A stretch of DNA of 64,000 nucleotides from Sphingomonas sp. Leaf343 (GCF_001423765.1 NZ_LMPG01000016.1:1-64000), one strand, 5' to 3'. Shown: positions 33,931 through 43,942, counted from the stretch's first letter. Notes: generated by a model not told the origin, from the letters alone. Numbers and translations: made by a program.

Positions 33931-34317
33931 CTACGCCGCCGCCATGTCGGTCCGCGCGAAGTCGTCGCCCTTGTAGAGCAGGGGGCACCCGGCGACCTTC
34001 GCGACCGCATACGCCATGCAGTCGCCATAGTTGAGGCGGGCCGGGTGACGCCCCTTGCCGAAGCGGTCGAACGCCTCGGTCGCGGCGGCGAGGTGGTCGG
34101 TGGTGAAGTGGATCACCTGCCAACCGTCGGCCAGCATAGCCATCGCCTTTTCGGCGGTGGTCGGACCGAAACGGCCGGCGAGCACCATTCTTGCTTCCAG
34201 CAAGGTTGGAACACCGATGATGATGGAAGGATCGGTCGAGAGGACGTGGTCGAAACGCTCCGCCTCCGGCTCGGCCAACGCGATCGCGATGATGGCCGAG
34301 GTATCGACGGCGATCAC
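33931..34317 (-). CDS. vapC: VapC-type PIN-domain ribonuclease toxin
   Basis: The 128-residue PIN protein begins MIAVDTSAIIAIALAEPEAE (Asp5 first acidic ligand), has TLLEARMVL (conserved Glu) and LNYGDCMAYAVAKVAGCPLLYKGDDF near the end (conserved Asp of GDCxAYA and the terminal GDDF). These make the Mg-binding quartet of VapC RNases. Its ATG overlaps the vapB stop by four bases. Its stop codon is contiguous with the gltB stop, leaving no space for a terminator between the convergent genes. Confidence 0.92.
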   Translation of the reverse strand: MIAVDTSAIIAIALAEPEAERFDHVLSTDPSIIIGVPTLLEARMVLAGRFGPTTAEKAMAMLADGWQVIHFTTDHLAAATEAFDRFGKGRHPARLNYGDCMAYAVAKVAGCPLLYKGDDFARTDMAAA

Positions 34318-34568
34318 GCTGGTAGGCCATTCTCGTCATAGCCGATGATCTCGTCCGCGCTCCGGGGGTCGAGGACGGGCGCATCCCGCAACATCGCCTG
34401 CACTACGCGGGCACGCTCGGTGAACGACAGCGACGCCATCGCCACCCCCTCCCGCGCCAGTTCGTTGCGCACGGCGACGCCCACGGCATCGGCCTCGCTG
34501 ATGCCCCGATGCGCGGCGAGCAGGCGGATCATGCGCTCGTGCTCGTCATGTTCGATGATGATGCCCAT
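34314..34568 (-). CDS. vapB: VapB-type antitoxin
   Basis: The 84-residue product begins MGIIIEHDEHERMIRLLAAHRGISEADAV, resembling the VapB/Rv0623-type antitoxins whose N-terminal ribbon-helix-helix region binds DNA. The C-terminal part (SFTERARVVQAMLR, then ADEIIGYDENGLPA) is the toxin-binding tail typical of this class. It precedes vapC with a four-base overlap, the standard order. The pair probably represses its own promoter just upstream of 34568. Confidence 0.88.
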   Translation of the reverse strand: MGIIIEHDEHERMIRLLAAHRGISEADAVGVAVRNELAREGVAMASLSFTERARVVQAMLRDAPVLDPRSADEIIGYDENGLPA

Positions 34569-34651
34569 GCCGTCCGCCTCCCGCGCCGTTCGTCGATTCT
34601 ACGCGCCTTCAGCCGGTGGAACAATGCCGACCGGGGGCGTAGAGGGGCGGC

Positions 34652-35323
34652 ATGTGGCAACTCTATCAATTTCCCCTCTGTCCCTTCTCGCGCAAGATCC
34701 GGCTCCAGCTGGGGGAGAAGGGGGTCGGGTACGAACTCGTCCGCGAATCGCCGTGGGAGCGGCGGGACGAATTCCTCGACATGAACCCGACCGGGCAGAC
34801 GCCGGTGATGGTCGATGCGCAGCGCGGGATCGTGCTGATGGATTCGATGGCGATCGCCGAATATTTCGAGGAGACGGTCGACAAGTCCGCGACGATCAAC
34901 GGCACCGCGACCAATCGCGCGGAAATCCGCCGGCTGGTGACGTGGTTCGACACGCATTTCTACCGCGACGTGACCGAACGCCTGCTGCACGAACGCATGG
35001 TCAAGCGCATCGCGCAGCGGACCGCGCCCGATGCCAAGGGCCTGCGCGAAGCGATGAAGGCGGCGGTCGGGCATCTCGACTATACCGATTACTTGCTCGA
35101 TCACCGGCAATGGCTGGGCGGCGCGACGATGAGCCTCGCCGATCTCGCGGCGGCGGCGCAGATCTCGATCGCCGACTATCTGGGCGGCATCGACTGGAAG
35201 GGGCATGAGCAGACCGCGCGCTGGTATCGCGGGCTGAAGAGCCGGCCCAGCTTCCGCCCCCTGCTCGCCGAGCGGATGGAGATGGTCGCGCCGCCAGCGC
35301 ACTATGACAATCTGGATTTCTGA
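34652..35323 (+). CDS. Glutathione S-transferase family protein
   Basis: The 223-residue product has an N-terminal thioredoxin-like domain ([17 protein letters not shown], with Cys10 in a CPFS motif; [11 protein letters not shown] cis-Pro loop; [11 protein letters not shown]) and a C-terminal helical domain ([25 protein letters not shown], the SLAD motif of GST folds). The CPFS active site suggests thiol-transfer rather than classical Tyr/Ser GST chemistry. Substrate unknown. Its stop codon shares a base with the csaA start at 35323, so the two are coupled. Confidence 0.9.
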   Translation: MWQLYQFPLCPFSRKIRLQLGEKGVGYELVRESPWERRDEFLDMNPTGQTPVMVDAQRGIVLMDSMAIAEYFEETVDKSATINGTATNRAEIRRLVTWFDTHFYRDVTERLLHERMVKRIAQRTAPDAKGLREAMKAAVGHLDYTDYLLDHRQWLGGATMSLADLAAAAQISIADYLGGIDWKGHEQTARWYRGLKSRPSFRPLLAERMEMVAPPAHYDNLDF

Positions 35324-35655
35324 TGATCGACTATGACGACTTCCTGAAGGTCGACATCCGCGTCGGCACGATCGTCGCCGCCGAGCCGTTCCCGGAGGCG
35401 CGCAAGCCGGCGATCAAGCTGGTGATCGACTTCGGTGCGGAGATCGGGCGCAGGCGATCGTCGGCGCAGATCACCGCGCACTATACGCCAGCGTCGCTGG
35501 TCGGACGGCAGGTGGCGGCGGTCGTCAACTTTCCGCCACGCCAGATCGGGCCGATGATGTCGGAAGTGCTGACCCTGGGCTTCCCGGACGAAGCGGGCGA
35601 GGTCGTACTGATCGGGCCGGAGCGCGCGGTGCCGAACGGCGGACGCCTGTTCTGA
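35323..35655 (+). CDS. csaA: CsaA-type tRNA-binding protein
   Basis: The 110-residue OB-fold protein begins [27 protein letters not shown] and continues [28 protein letters not shown] and [18 protein letters not shown]. These blocks are those of CsaA, a dimeric protein related to the C-terminal tRNA-binding domain of methionyl-tRNA synthetase and described as an export-related chaperone. Length is normal. It overlaps the upstream GST gene by one base. Confidence 0.93.
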   Translation: MIDYDDFLKVDIRVGTIVAAEPFPEARKPAIKLVIDFGAEIGRRRSSAQITAHYTPASLVGRQVAAVVNFPPRQIGPMMSEVLTLGFPDEAGEVVLIGPERAVPNGGRLF

Positions 35656-35663
35656 CTTTCAAT

Positions 35664-35780
35664 CCTCCCCGGCACGGGGAGGGGGACCGCGAAGCGGTGG
35701 AGGGGGAGCCACGGGCGACGTCGCTTGAGGCTGCCCCTCCGTCAGCGCTACGCCCTGCCACCTCCCCTTGCAGGGAGGAA
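35664..35780. repeat. Mirrored pair of GC-rich palindromic units
   Basis: The first unit is CCTCCCCGGCACGGGGAGG followed by GGACCGCGAAGCGGTGGAGG. The second, in the opposite sense, reads GCCCCTCCGTCAGCGCTACG and then CCACCTCCCCTTGCAGGGAGG. The layout copies that at 15087-15185, although the sequences differ in detail. It fills the gap after csaA and may end its transcription. Confidence 0.7.
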
Positions 35781-35933
35781 TGGAGCGGAAGGTCAGTCCG
35801 ATGCGGCGTTTCGCGGCGGGGTGGCCGGGCACACGGAAGCTGGCGTGCGAAGATTACGAGACATCTTACCTCATGCCCCGGCTTGCAGGACAGAGGTTCC
35901 TTTGCCGCCCCCCGCACCCTATCTGCGGAGGCG

Positions 35934-37064
35934 ATGACCGGAATCACCGCACGCCTCGCCGATGGGGTTCGATCGATCGCCGCCGCCGAGTGGGACGCCT
36001 GCGCCGGCAGCGGTAATCCGTTCGTCGGCCATGCCTTTTTGAGCGCGCTGGAGGACTCCGGCAGCGTCGGTGGCCGGTCCGGGTGGCAGCCGATCCCGAT
36101 CGTCGTCGATGATGCCGACGGTTGCCCCGTTGCCATCGCGCCCGCCTATGCCAAGAGCCACAGCCAGGGCGAATATGTCTTCGATCACGGCTGGGCGGAC
36201 GCGTGGGAGCGGGCGGGCGGCGCCTATTACCCGAAGCTTCAGGTCGCATCGCCGTTCAGCCCGGTACCCGGTCCCCGCCTGCTGCTGCGCGACGACAGCT
36301 ACGCGCCTGCATTGATCGGTGGGCTGGAGGCGGTGGTCGACCAGCATGGCCTGTCGTCCGCGCATGCGACCTTCGTGACGGAGGCGCAGGTGCCGCTGTT
36401 CGAGGCGGCGGGCTGGCTGATCCGTCAGGGGGTGCAGTTCCACTGGGCGAACGACGGCTATGCGACGTTCGACGACTTCCTCGCGGCGCTGGCGAGCCGC
36501 AAGCGCAAGGCGATCCGCAAGGAGCGGGCGGCGGCGGTCGAGGGGCTGACGATCCGGCACCTGAGCGGCGCGGCGATCGAGGCGCATCACTGGGATGCGT
36601 TCTGGACCTTCTATCAGGATACCGGCAACCGCAAATGGGGCCGGCCGTACCTGACGCGGTCGTTCTTTCCGCTGTTGGGCGAGACGCTGCGCGATCGGGT
36701 GCTGCTGATCCTGGCGGAACGGGACGGGGTGCCGATCGCCGGCGCGCTCAACCTGATCGGCGACGATGCGCTGTACGGCCGCTATTGGGGCGCGTGCGAG
36801 GAGGTGCCGTTCCTCCATTTCGAACTTTGCTATTATCAGGCGATCGACGCCGCCATCGCCCGCGGCCTCGCCCGCGTGGAGGCGGGGGCGCAGGGCGAGC
36901 ACAAGCTGGCGCGCGGATATGTGCCGGTGCCGACCTGGTCGGCGCATTACATTCCCGACCCCAACTTCCGCCGCGCCATCGCCGATTTCCTGGAGCGGGA
37001 GCGCGCGGGAGTGGAGGCGGAGGCGGATTATCTGGCGGAACTTGCACCCTTCAAGAAGGGCTGA
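35934..37064 (+). CDS. FemAB/GNAT-like acyltransferase (DUF482-type)
   Basis: The 376-residue product matches the peptidogalycan-biosynthesis/GNAT DUF482 family: EWDACAGSGNPFVGHAFLSALEDSG near the start, SRKRKAIRKERA (conserved basic block), FYQDTGNRKWGRPYLTRSFF, GRYWGACEEVPFLHFELCYYQAI and GAQGEHKLARGYVP near the end. These proteins have a double acetyltransferase fold; substrates are unknown. ATG 35934 is chosen because GGAGG lies just upstream and the conserved region starts there. Its 3' end overlaps the convergent membrane-protein gene by 37 bases. Confidence 0.88.
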   Translation: MTGITARLADGVRSIAAAEWDACAGSGNPFVGHAFLSALEDSGSVGGRSGWQPIPIVVDDADGCPVAIAPAYAKSHSQGEYVFDHGWADAWERAGGAYYPKLQVASPFSPVPGPRLLLRDDSYAPALIGGLEAVVDQHGLSSAHATFVTEAQVPLFEAAGWLIRQGVQFHWANDGYATFDDFLAALASRKRKAIRKERAAAVEGLTIRHLSGAAIEAHHWDAFWTFYQDTGNRKWGRPYLTRSFFPLLGETLRDRVLLILAERDGVPIAGALNLIGDDALYGRYWGACEEVPFLHFELCYYQAIDAAIARGLARVEAGAQGEHKLARGYVPVPTWSAHYIPDPNFRRAIADFLERERAGVEAEADYLAELAPFKKG

Positions 37065-38722
37065 AGCGGCCGGCGGATCGGCATGTCGGCGGGCAGGGGC
37101 GGCTGCGTCCGGTCGTCGATCCGATACAGCGTGTCGTCACCGTCGTGCCAGATCGGGGTGAAGCCCGCGACCAGCGCCGGATCGAATTTCGGCGCGTTGA
37201 CGATCCAGACATAATCGAACGCATCGCGCGGAATCAGCGGCAGCGACCACGCGATCGGCCGCCACCATTCGCCGCGACAGCGCCGGTCGGTGACGATCTG
37301 CGACGGATCGTGCGCGAAGCGGCCGGCGGCGCGGTAGCGCGCGGTCAGCAACTGTGCGCCGGCCATCGACCATTGGTCGTTCATATACGCCATGCGCCGG
37401 ACCATCGCGATGCCGGGCACATGCTCCAGCCGCGAATAGGCCCAGTCGTCGTAGCAGCGCCGGCCGATCATCGTCACCAGCCGCGCGCGCATCGGTACCC
37501 TGTCCAGCGCAGTCAGCGTGCGGTCGAACTGTTCGGCATACTGCCAGTAGCTGATCGTTGTTCCCGCCAGCCGCGCCCCGAAGAACGCCAGCCCGATCGC
37601 CGCCAATGTCGTCGCGCCGCGCAGCGACAGGCCCCGCTTCGGTCGCAGCGCGATGACCGCGATGGCGAGCGCGAACGGCGCGAGCCGCATATCGGCATAG
37701 GCGGAGCCGAACACGATCCGCGGCAGCGCGACGTACACCGCCAGCAGGAACAGCGCCGACAGCCCCAGATTGCGCGAATATTCGATACGCGCGTCGCGGA
37801 AGCCCTTGATGAGGATCGCGAACAGCACGAACGCGGAGGCGATATCCCAGAACTGCCAGCGATCGCGCAGGATCATCAACACCCAGTTGATCTTCGCCTG
37901 CCAGTTGAACCAGTCGGCGGTCTGGCCGGTGACATGCTCGCCCGACCGCCACACGATCATCAGCACCATCGGCAGCGCCAGCGGCAGGCAACTGAGCCCG
38001 GCGCGCACCCACGCCTCCAGCCAGTGCCCGCCCCCGTCGCGGCCGTCCCGACCGCCCTTGCGCAGGTCGTGCTGGCGGATCATCTCCGCCGAGAAGGCGA
38101 GCACGCCTAGCACGCCCCAGCCGAACGTGTGGCACAGCCACAACAGGCATGAGAGCGGCACGAACAGGATCGCGCGGAACCGCAACCGGCCGAGCCGTCC
38201 CAGCCGCAGCCACAGGGCGAACAGCACGAACGACAGCGCGATCGACAGCGCGAAGTTCACGAAGCCGAACTGGAAGGGGTAGCTGTAGGCCAGCGGCAGC
38301 GCGAACAGCGCGGTCGCGGGGATGCGGCCGTGCACTTCGCGCGCGATCCACAACAGGCCGGCGACGGTCAGCACCGGGATGGCCATGACGATCAGCTTCA
38401 CCGCCAGCTCCAGCCCGAAGACCGGTGTGAGCGGGATGATGAGCAGGTCGATGCCCAGATTGCCGATCAGCTGCCAGCGGAAGTCGAACCACTGATACAG
38501 CCACGGATTGTCATTGATCGCGATCTGGACGCGGTACCGGCCCATATGGCCGAGCAGATCGACCAGCGGCGGGATCTCCGGCCGCAACAACGGGATCGCG
38601 GCCGCCAGAGCCGCGACCGCAACGAACCACCGTGTCTGCCACCAGTGCAGCTTGTCCCCCTGCATGGCGCGAGCCTTAGGATGCGCGACGAACGCGCGCA
38701 ATCGCTTAGCGGCGGAGTGCAT
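37028..38722 (-). CDS. Polytopic membrane protein of unknown function
   Basis: The product of up to 564 residues has about ten hydrophobic segments between residues 30 and 395, then a soluble C-terminal domain of about 150 residues (RARLVTMIGRRCYDDWAYSRLEHVPG, IPRDAFDYVWIVNAP). That layout, a multi-span region followed by an extracytoplasmic domain, recalls GT-C-type glycosyltransferases, but I see no clear catalytic motif. The start is uncertain: ATG 38722 or ATG 38665 (MQGDKLHWW). The gene lies just downstream of argG on the same strand; no functional link is apparent. Confidence 0.75.
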   Translation of the reverse strand: MHSAAKRLRAFVAHPKARAMQGDKLHWWQTRWFVAVAALAAAIPLLRPEIPPLVDLLGHMGRYRVQIAINDNPWLYQWFDFRWQLIGNLGIDLLIIPLTPVFGLELAVKLIVMAIPVLTVAGLLWIAREVHGRIPATALFALPLAYSYPFQFGFVNFALSIALSFVLFALWLRLGRLGRLRFRAILFVPLSCLLWLCHTFGWGVLGVLAFSAEMIRQHDLRKGGRDGRDGGGHWLEAWVRAGLSCLPLALPMVLMIVWRSGEHVTGQTADWFNWQAKINWVLMILRDRWQFWDIASAFVLFAILIKGFRDARIEYSRNLGLSALFLLAVYVALPRIVFGSAYADMRLAPFALAIAVIALRPKRGLSLRGATTLAAIGLAFFGARLAGTTISYWQYAEQFDRTLTALDRVPMRARLVTMIGRRCYDDWAYSRLEHVPGIAMVRRMAYMNDQWSMAGAQLLTARYRAAGRFAHDPSQIVTDRRCRGEWWRPIAWSLPLIPRDAFDYVWIVNAPKFDPALVAGFTPIWHDGDDTLYRIDDRTQPPLPADMPIRRPLQPFLKGASSAR

Positions 38723-38749
38723 GTCCCTTACCCCAAGGGGGAGCAGAGA

Positions 38750-39988
<1,239 letters not shown>

Positions 39989-40127
39989 GGCGCGCCCCTA
40001 TTCGCTGCGCCGGTCGCGTGCAACCGGTGGTTCAGGGGGGCAGTGGTTCAGGGGGTAGCGGTTCATGGGCGGTGCAGCCGCGGAGGGCTATGCGCGCGGC
40101 CGACATCAATTTTCGTGGAAGCTCCCG

Positions 40128-40511
40128 ATGCGCCTCGTCCTGCTGCCCCTCATCGCCCTGATCGCGGTCCCCGCCGTCGCGCAGGAGACGCGCGCCACCG
40201 CAGCGGCGAAGTTCGACAAGGAGTTCACGGCGTCCGATACCGACCGGGACGGCGTGCTGACCCGCGACGAGGTGCAGGCGCGGATCGCGAAGATGGCGGT
40301 CGGCAAGCGGCAACTCGACGCGACCCACGCCAAGCGCGTGACCGACCTGTGGTTCGACAACGCCGATGCGAACAAGAACGGCAAGGTCACCAAGGCCGAG
40401 GCGCAGGCGCTGCTGGCGAAGACCTTCGCCAAATACGACGCGAACGGCGACGGGCAGGTCGGCACCGACGAACGCGCCGCCGCGGTGGCCGGGATGAAGA
40501 AGGGGCGGTAA
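40128..40511 (+). CDS. Exported EF-hand calcium-binding protein
   Basis: The 127-residue product has a signal peptide (MRLVLLPLIALIAVPAVAQ) and three EF-hand loops: DTDRDGVLTRDE, DANKNGKVTKAE and DANGDGQVGTDE, each with acidic residues at calcium-ligand positions 1, 3, 5 and 12. It is probably a periplasmic calcium sensor or buffer of the calmodulin-like type common in sphingomonads. ATG 40128 is the start that begins the signal peptide; earlier frames only extend it without a signal. Confidence 0.9.
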   Translation: MRLVLLPLIALIAVPAVAQETRATAAAKFDKEFTASDTDRDGVLTRDEVQARIAKMAVGKRQLDATHAKRVTDLWFDNADANKNGKVTKAEAQALLAKTFAKYDANGDGQVGTDERAAAVAGMKKGR

Positions 40512-40527
40512 TCCGCCCGATGACTTC

Positions 40528-40545
40528 CTCCCCGCAAGGGGAGGG
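40528..40545. terminator. Hairpin between convergent genes
   Basis: A perfect 7-base stem CCTCCCC/GGGGAGG closes a GCAA tetraloop, between the EF-hand gene stop (40511) and the cfa stop (40549). Rightward it is followed by GAGTTT, a weak T-run. It could stop transcription from both sides. It is also half of the palindromic unit seen at 15087 and 35664. Confidence 0.6.
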
Positions 40546-40548
40546 AGT

Positions 40549-41772
40549 TTAACCGCGAAACCCCGCCTCCGCCTCGCCGATATAATCGCGCGTCAGCGGT
40601 ACGGTGAGGCGGCTCTTCGACAGCTGCACCTGATAATTGCACATGCCGCCGGTGCGGAAGGCCGCCGCCGCGCCCGCGAGATAGAAGGTCCACATCCGGT
40701 AGAAGCGCTCGTCGTACAGCGCGACGATCTGGTCCTTCGCCGCCACCGTACGGTCGTACCAGTGGTCGATCGTCAGCGCATAATGGACACGCAGCACCTC
40801 GATATCGGTCGGGAACAGCTTGGTGCCCTCATACCCGCGCACGATCTCCGACAGCGCCGGGTTGTACCCGCCTGGAAAGATGTACTTGGTCGTGAAGGTG
40901 TCGGTGACGCCGGGCACGCCCATCCGCCCGATCGTGTGCAGCAGCATGACGCCGTCATCGGCCAGCAGGTCGCGGCACTTGCGGAAGAACGCCTTGTAAT
41001 GCGGCGGGCCGACATGTTCGAACATGCCGACCGACACGATCCGGTCGAATTGGCCGGTGACCGCGCGGTAATCGATCAGCTCGAACTTCACCTTGTCCGC
41101 CACACCCGCGGCCTCGGCGCGAGCGCGCGCGACCTTCAGCTGTTCCTCCGACAGGGTGACGCCCAGCACCTCCGCGCCGGTCTTCGCGTGCAGGTACAGC
41201 GCCATCCCGCCCCAGCCGCAGCCGATGTCGAGCACCCGCATCCCCGGTTTCAACAGCAATTTGGCGGCGATATGCGCCTTCTTGTCCGCCTGCGCTTGCT
41301 CCAGCGTACTGTCGGGATTGGTGAAGTAGGCGCAGCTATACTGGCGGTCGGCGTCGAGGAAGAGGTCGTAGAGCCGGTCCGACAGGTCGTAATGATGTGC
41401 GACGTTGCGCTTCGACCGGCGCGCCATGTTCACGCGATCCAGCCGATGGATCATCTCGCCCGCCAGCCTGAGCGGCAGCGACGGCTTCAGCGCACCGCCC
41501 CGCTCCCACGGGGTATTGCCCTTCAGCAGGTTGACGAGGTCGCGGATGTCGCCCTGATCGATTACCAGCGTGCCGGCCATGAACGCCTCCGCCGCGCCGA
41601 GCGCGGGGTGGCGGACGATGCGACCGGGCGTGGCGCGATCGGTGAAACGGATCGCGACGTCGCGGAAGGCGGGATCGGCGGCGCCCAGTTCGGCGACCTT
41701 GCCGTCGGCATGGGTGATACGGAGGCGGCCACGCTTCACGAGGCGGCCGAGGAAACGATCGATCAGAGGCAT
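40549..41772 (-). CDS. cfa: Cyclopropane-fatty-acyl-phospholipid synthase family methyltransferase
   Basis: The 407-residue product has an N-terminal lipid-binding region (1-120) and a SAM methyltransferase domain (about 130-400) with NVAHHYDLSDRLYDLFLD, YSCAYF, VLDIGCGWGGMALYLH (SAM motif I), GVTLSEEQ, DRIVSVGMFEHVG and YIFPGGYNPALSEI. These are the CFA synthase hallmarks. It transfers a methylene from SAM to cis double bonds of membrane phospholipid acyl chains. Confidence 0.95.
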   Translation of the reverse strand: MPLIDRFLGRLVKRGRLRITHADGKVAELGAADPAFRDVAIRFTDRATPGRIVRHPALGAAEAFMAGTLVIDQGDIRDLVNLLKGNTPWERGGALKPSLPLRLAGEMIHRLDRVNMARRSKRNVAHHYDLSDRLYDLFLDADRQYSCAYFTNPDSTLEQAQADKKAHIAAKLLLKPGMRVLDIGCGWGGMALYLHAKTGAEVLGVTLSEEQLKVARARAEAAGVADKVKFELIDYRAVTGQFDRIVSVGMFEHVGPPHYKAFFRKCRDLLADDGVMLLHTIGRMGVPGVTDTFTTKYIFPGGYNPALSEIVRGYEGTKLFPTDIEVLRVHYALTIDHWYDRTVAAKDQIVALYDERFYRMWTFYLAGAAAAFRTGGMCNYQVQLSKSRLTVPLTRDYIGEAEAGFRG

Positions 41773-41790
41773 CGCGGCGCTTTTACTTCG

Positions 41791-42546
41791 CTAGATGCCT
41801 GCATACCAATCATAGTCTACATTGTCCTCCCAATAGCCGCCTTGCCCCTTGCCTATCCCGTTCAGGCTGGCGACCGCGCTCACCTGCATCAGGTATTTGG
41901 CGTGTTTATAGCCGAGTTGCCGTTCCACGCGCAGGCGGAGCGGCGCGCCGTTCATCACCGGCAGGAACCGGTCGTTCAACGCCCAGGCGAGGATCGTCTG
42001 CGGGTGGAAGGCGTCGACCAGATCGATCGACTCGTAATAGGGTTCGCCCCCGTACAGGTCGGCGCAGGTGAACACGATGTAGCGCGCCGCGTCGCGGAGA
42101 CCCGCGGCACGCAGCACGGTGCCGAGCTGCGGCCCCTGCCACTTGGCGATGGCACTCCACCCCTCGACACAGTCGTGGCGCGTGATCTGCGCGCGCTGCG
42201 GCATCGCGCCAAGGTCGGACAGCGACAGCGACAGCGGCCGCGTCACCAGCCCACCGACCTGCAAGCGCCAGTCGGCGAATCGGCCCGCCTGCAACGCGCG
42301 ATACGCATCGGTGCCGGGATCGCGCGTGCCGTTGGGCCGGAAGAAGGGCGACCGCTGCGCCGCCGTGAATTCGGGCGCGAGTGCGTTCCGGTCCATCAGC
42401 GCGCGATGCAGGCCGCGCTGCATATCCTCGCCCGCGAACAGGATCTTGCGTGCCGCGGGAATCTGCACGACCCGATCGCAGCCGGACAGGATCAGGCCGG
42501 CCCCGCCCGCGAGGCCGCCCGTCAGGAGTTTCCGCCGCGCGATCAT
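41791..42546 (-). CDS. YedY/MsrP-like molybdopterin oxidoreductase, exported
   Basis: The 251-residue product of the sulfite-oxidase fold begins MIARRKLLTGGLAGGAGLILSGC: a short twin-arginine signal that also contains a lipobox (LSGC23). Cys126 in HDCVEGWSAIAKWQG is the molybdenum ligand, as in the CVE motif of YedY, and YGGEPYYESIDL, LRVERQLGYKHAKYL complete the family pattern. E. coli MsrP reduces protein methionine sulfoxide using MsrQ (YedZ). Here the partner is a cytochrome b561-like gene whose stop overlaps the ATG at 42546 (ATGA), so the electron donor differs. Substrate undetermined. Confidence 0.88.
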   Translation of the reverse strand: MIARRKLLTGGLAGGAGLILSGCDRVVQIPAARKILFAGEDMQRGLHRALMDRNALAPEFTAAQRSPFFRPNGTRDPGTDAYRALQAGRFADWRLQVGGLVTRPLSLSLSDLGAMPQRAQITRHDCVEGWSAIAKWQGPQLGTVLRAAGLRDAARYIVFTCADLYGGEPYYESIDLVDAFHPQTILAWALNDRFLPVMNGAPLRLRVERQLGYKHAKYLMQVSAVASLNGIGKGQGGYWEDNVDYDWYAGI

Positions 42547-43280
42547 TCCGGCACCTTCCACTTGCCCGTCACCATAGACCGGACTTCGTTGATCGGGCCC
42601 GCGAGGATCACCAGCACCAGATGCACGACCGCGAACAGCGCGATCAGCGTCATCGCGATGAAATGCAGCGAGCGCGCCGACTGTCGCCCGCCGAACAGGT
42701 CCAGCACCCACGGCCACGCGGCGTCCATGCCCGGCGACAGCGCGATCCCGGTCAGGATGACGAGCGGCAGGGCGATGAAGATGACGCCGATATAGGACAG
42801 CTTCTGGAACACGTTATACTCGCGCGGTCGCTCCGGATCGTGAAAGCGGAAGGCGAGGTGCGCCTTGACGTCGGCCCAGATATGTCCCCGGTTCAGGTCG
42901 CGCCGCGTCAGTTTCAGGTCGCGCTGGAAATGCCGGGTGAGCAGGCTGGCGATCATATACGCCAGCAGCCCGAACCCCAGCACCAGCGCGAAGAACAGGT
43001 GCCACCGCCGCGATATGGCGAGGTTGTAGCTCGCCGGGATCGTGATCCACGCCGGAAAGCGGGGCAACTGCGCCCATGCCGCATCGAAATTCGCGCCGTA
43101 TCGCCCCCAGTAGAGCCGCGGATGCGCGTTGGAGATGCCGAGGCCGGAACCGATCAGGATGAAGATCGCGACCGCATTCACCCAGTGCCAGATCCGCGTC
43201 GCGATGCCGTGGCGGCGGATCACGGTGCCGGGCGGGGCAACCTTTGGCGGGGCGGCTTCATGCTGATCGTCTGGACCCAT
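42543..43280 (-). CDS. Cytochrome b561/b6-like membrane subunit
   Basis: The 245-residue membrane protein has four main hydrophobic segments and candidate haem-ligand histidines in RIWHWVNAVAIFILIGSGL, SRRWHLFFALVLGFGLLAY, SLHFIAMTLIALFAVVHLVLVI. It resembles the diheme cytochrome b of Ni/Fe-hydrogenase and formate dehydrogenase type and should pass quinol electrons to the exported molybdoenzyme encoded next. ATG 43280 (MGPDDQHE) is chosen; a longer reading to 43358 would run into the start region of the divergent flavin reductase. The two divergent starts are only 27 bases apart. Confidence 0.85.
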   Translation of the reverse strand: MGPDDQHEAAPPKVAPPGTVIRRHGIATRIWHWVNAVAIFILIGSGLGISNAHPRLYWGRYGANFDAAWAQLPRFPAWITIPASYNLAISRRWHLFFALVLGFGLLAYMIASLLTRHFQRDLKLTRRDLNRGHIWADVKAHLAFRFHDPERPREYNVFQKLSYIGVIFIALPLVILTGIALSPGMDAAWPWVLDLFGGRQSARSLHFIAMTLIALFAVVHLVLVILAGPINEVRSMVTGKWKVPE

Positions 43281-43307
43281 GTCGCGCTTGATAGCATTCA
43301 GAAGCTC

Positions 43308-43919
43308 ATGACCGAATGGCATTTCTACGAACCCGCGAACGGCCACCGCCTGCCGCACGACCCCCTCAACGCGATCGTCGCGCCGCGGCCGATCGGCTGG
43401 ATCAGCACGCTGTCCAGCGAGGGCGTCCGCAATCTTGCGCCGTACAGCTTCTTCAACGTGCTGAACTACAAACCACCGCTGATCGGCTTTTCATCGATGG
43501 GGTGGAAGGATTCGGTCGCGAATGCGGAGGCGACGGGCGAGTTCGTCTGGAACCTCGCGACGCGGCCGCTGGCGGAGGCGATGAACGCCACGTCGGCGGC
43601 GATCGAGGGCGACGAGTTCGCCGCCGCCGGGATCGAGGCCGCGCCCTGCCGCATCGTCGCCCCGCCCCGCGTCGCGGCCAGCCCGGTCGCGTTCGAATGC
43701 GTGGTGACCCAGATCGTCCGCCTCGAAACGCGCAACGGCCGCTCGCTCGACCAGTGGCTGGTGATCGGCGAGGCGGTCGGCATCCACATCGACACCTCGC
43801 TGCTCGACGACGGCGTCTACCAGACCGCCCGCGCCCGCCCGATCAGCCGGGGCGGCGGCCCGGAAGATTATTTCGAGACGACGCCGGCCACGCTGTTCCG
43901 GATACGACGGCCGGGGTGA
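43308..43919 (+). CDS. Flavin reductase-like (FMN-binding split-barrel) protein
   Basis: The 203-residue product has the flavin-reductase-like split barrel: IVAPRPIGWISTLSSEGVRNLAPYS (conserved RPIAWVST-like FMN-binding block), FNVLNYKPPLIGFSS, and FVWNLATRPLAEAMN. Members reduce flavins with NAD(P)H or bind FMN as part of two-component oxygenases. It diverges from the molybdoenzyme/cytochrome operon by 27 bases, which suggests shared control. A strong hairpin overlaps its stop codon. Confidence 0.88.
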   Translation: MTEWHFYEPANGHRLPHDPLNAIVAPRPIGWISTLSSEGVRNLAPYSFFNVLNYKPPLIGFSSMGWKDSVANAEATGEFVWNLATRPLAEAMNATSAAIEGDEFAAAGIEAAPCRIVAPPRVAASPVAFECVVTQIVRLETRNGRSLDQWLVIGEAVGIHIDTSLLDDGVYQTARARPISRGGGPEDYFETTPATLFRIRRPG

Positions 43920-43932
43920 ACCGGCCGTCGTA
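43903..43932. terminator. Strong hairpin overlapping a stop codon
   Basis: A perfect 12-base stem TACGACGGCCGG (43903-43914) and CCGGCCGTCGTA (43921-43932) encloses GGTGAA. The TGA of the flavin reductase gene (43917-43919) lies in the loop. It sits 10 bases from the stop of the convergent PEP-CTERM gene and can serve both directions. There is no long T-run, only TATTCC on the right. Confidence 0.7.
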
Positions 43933-43942
43933 TTCCAGTTCG

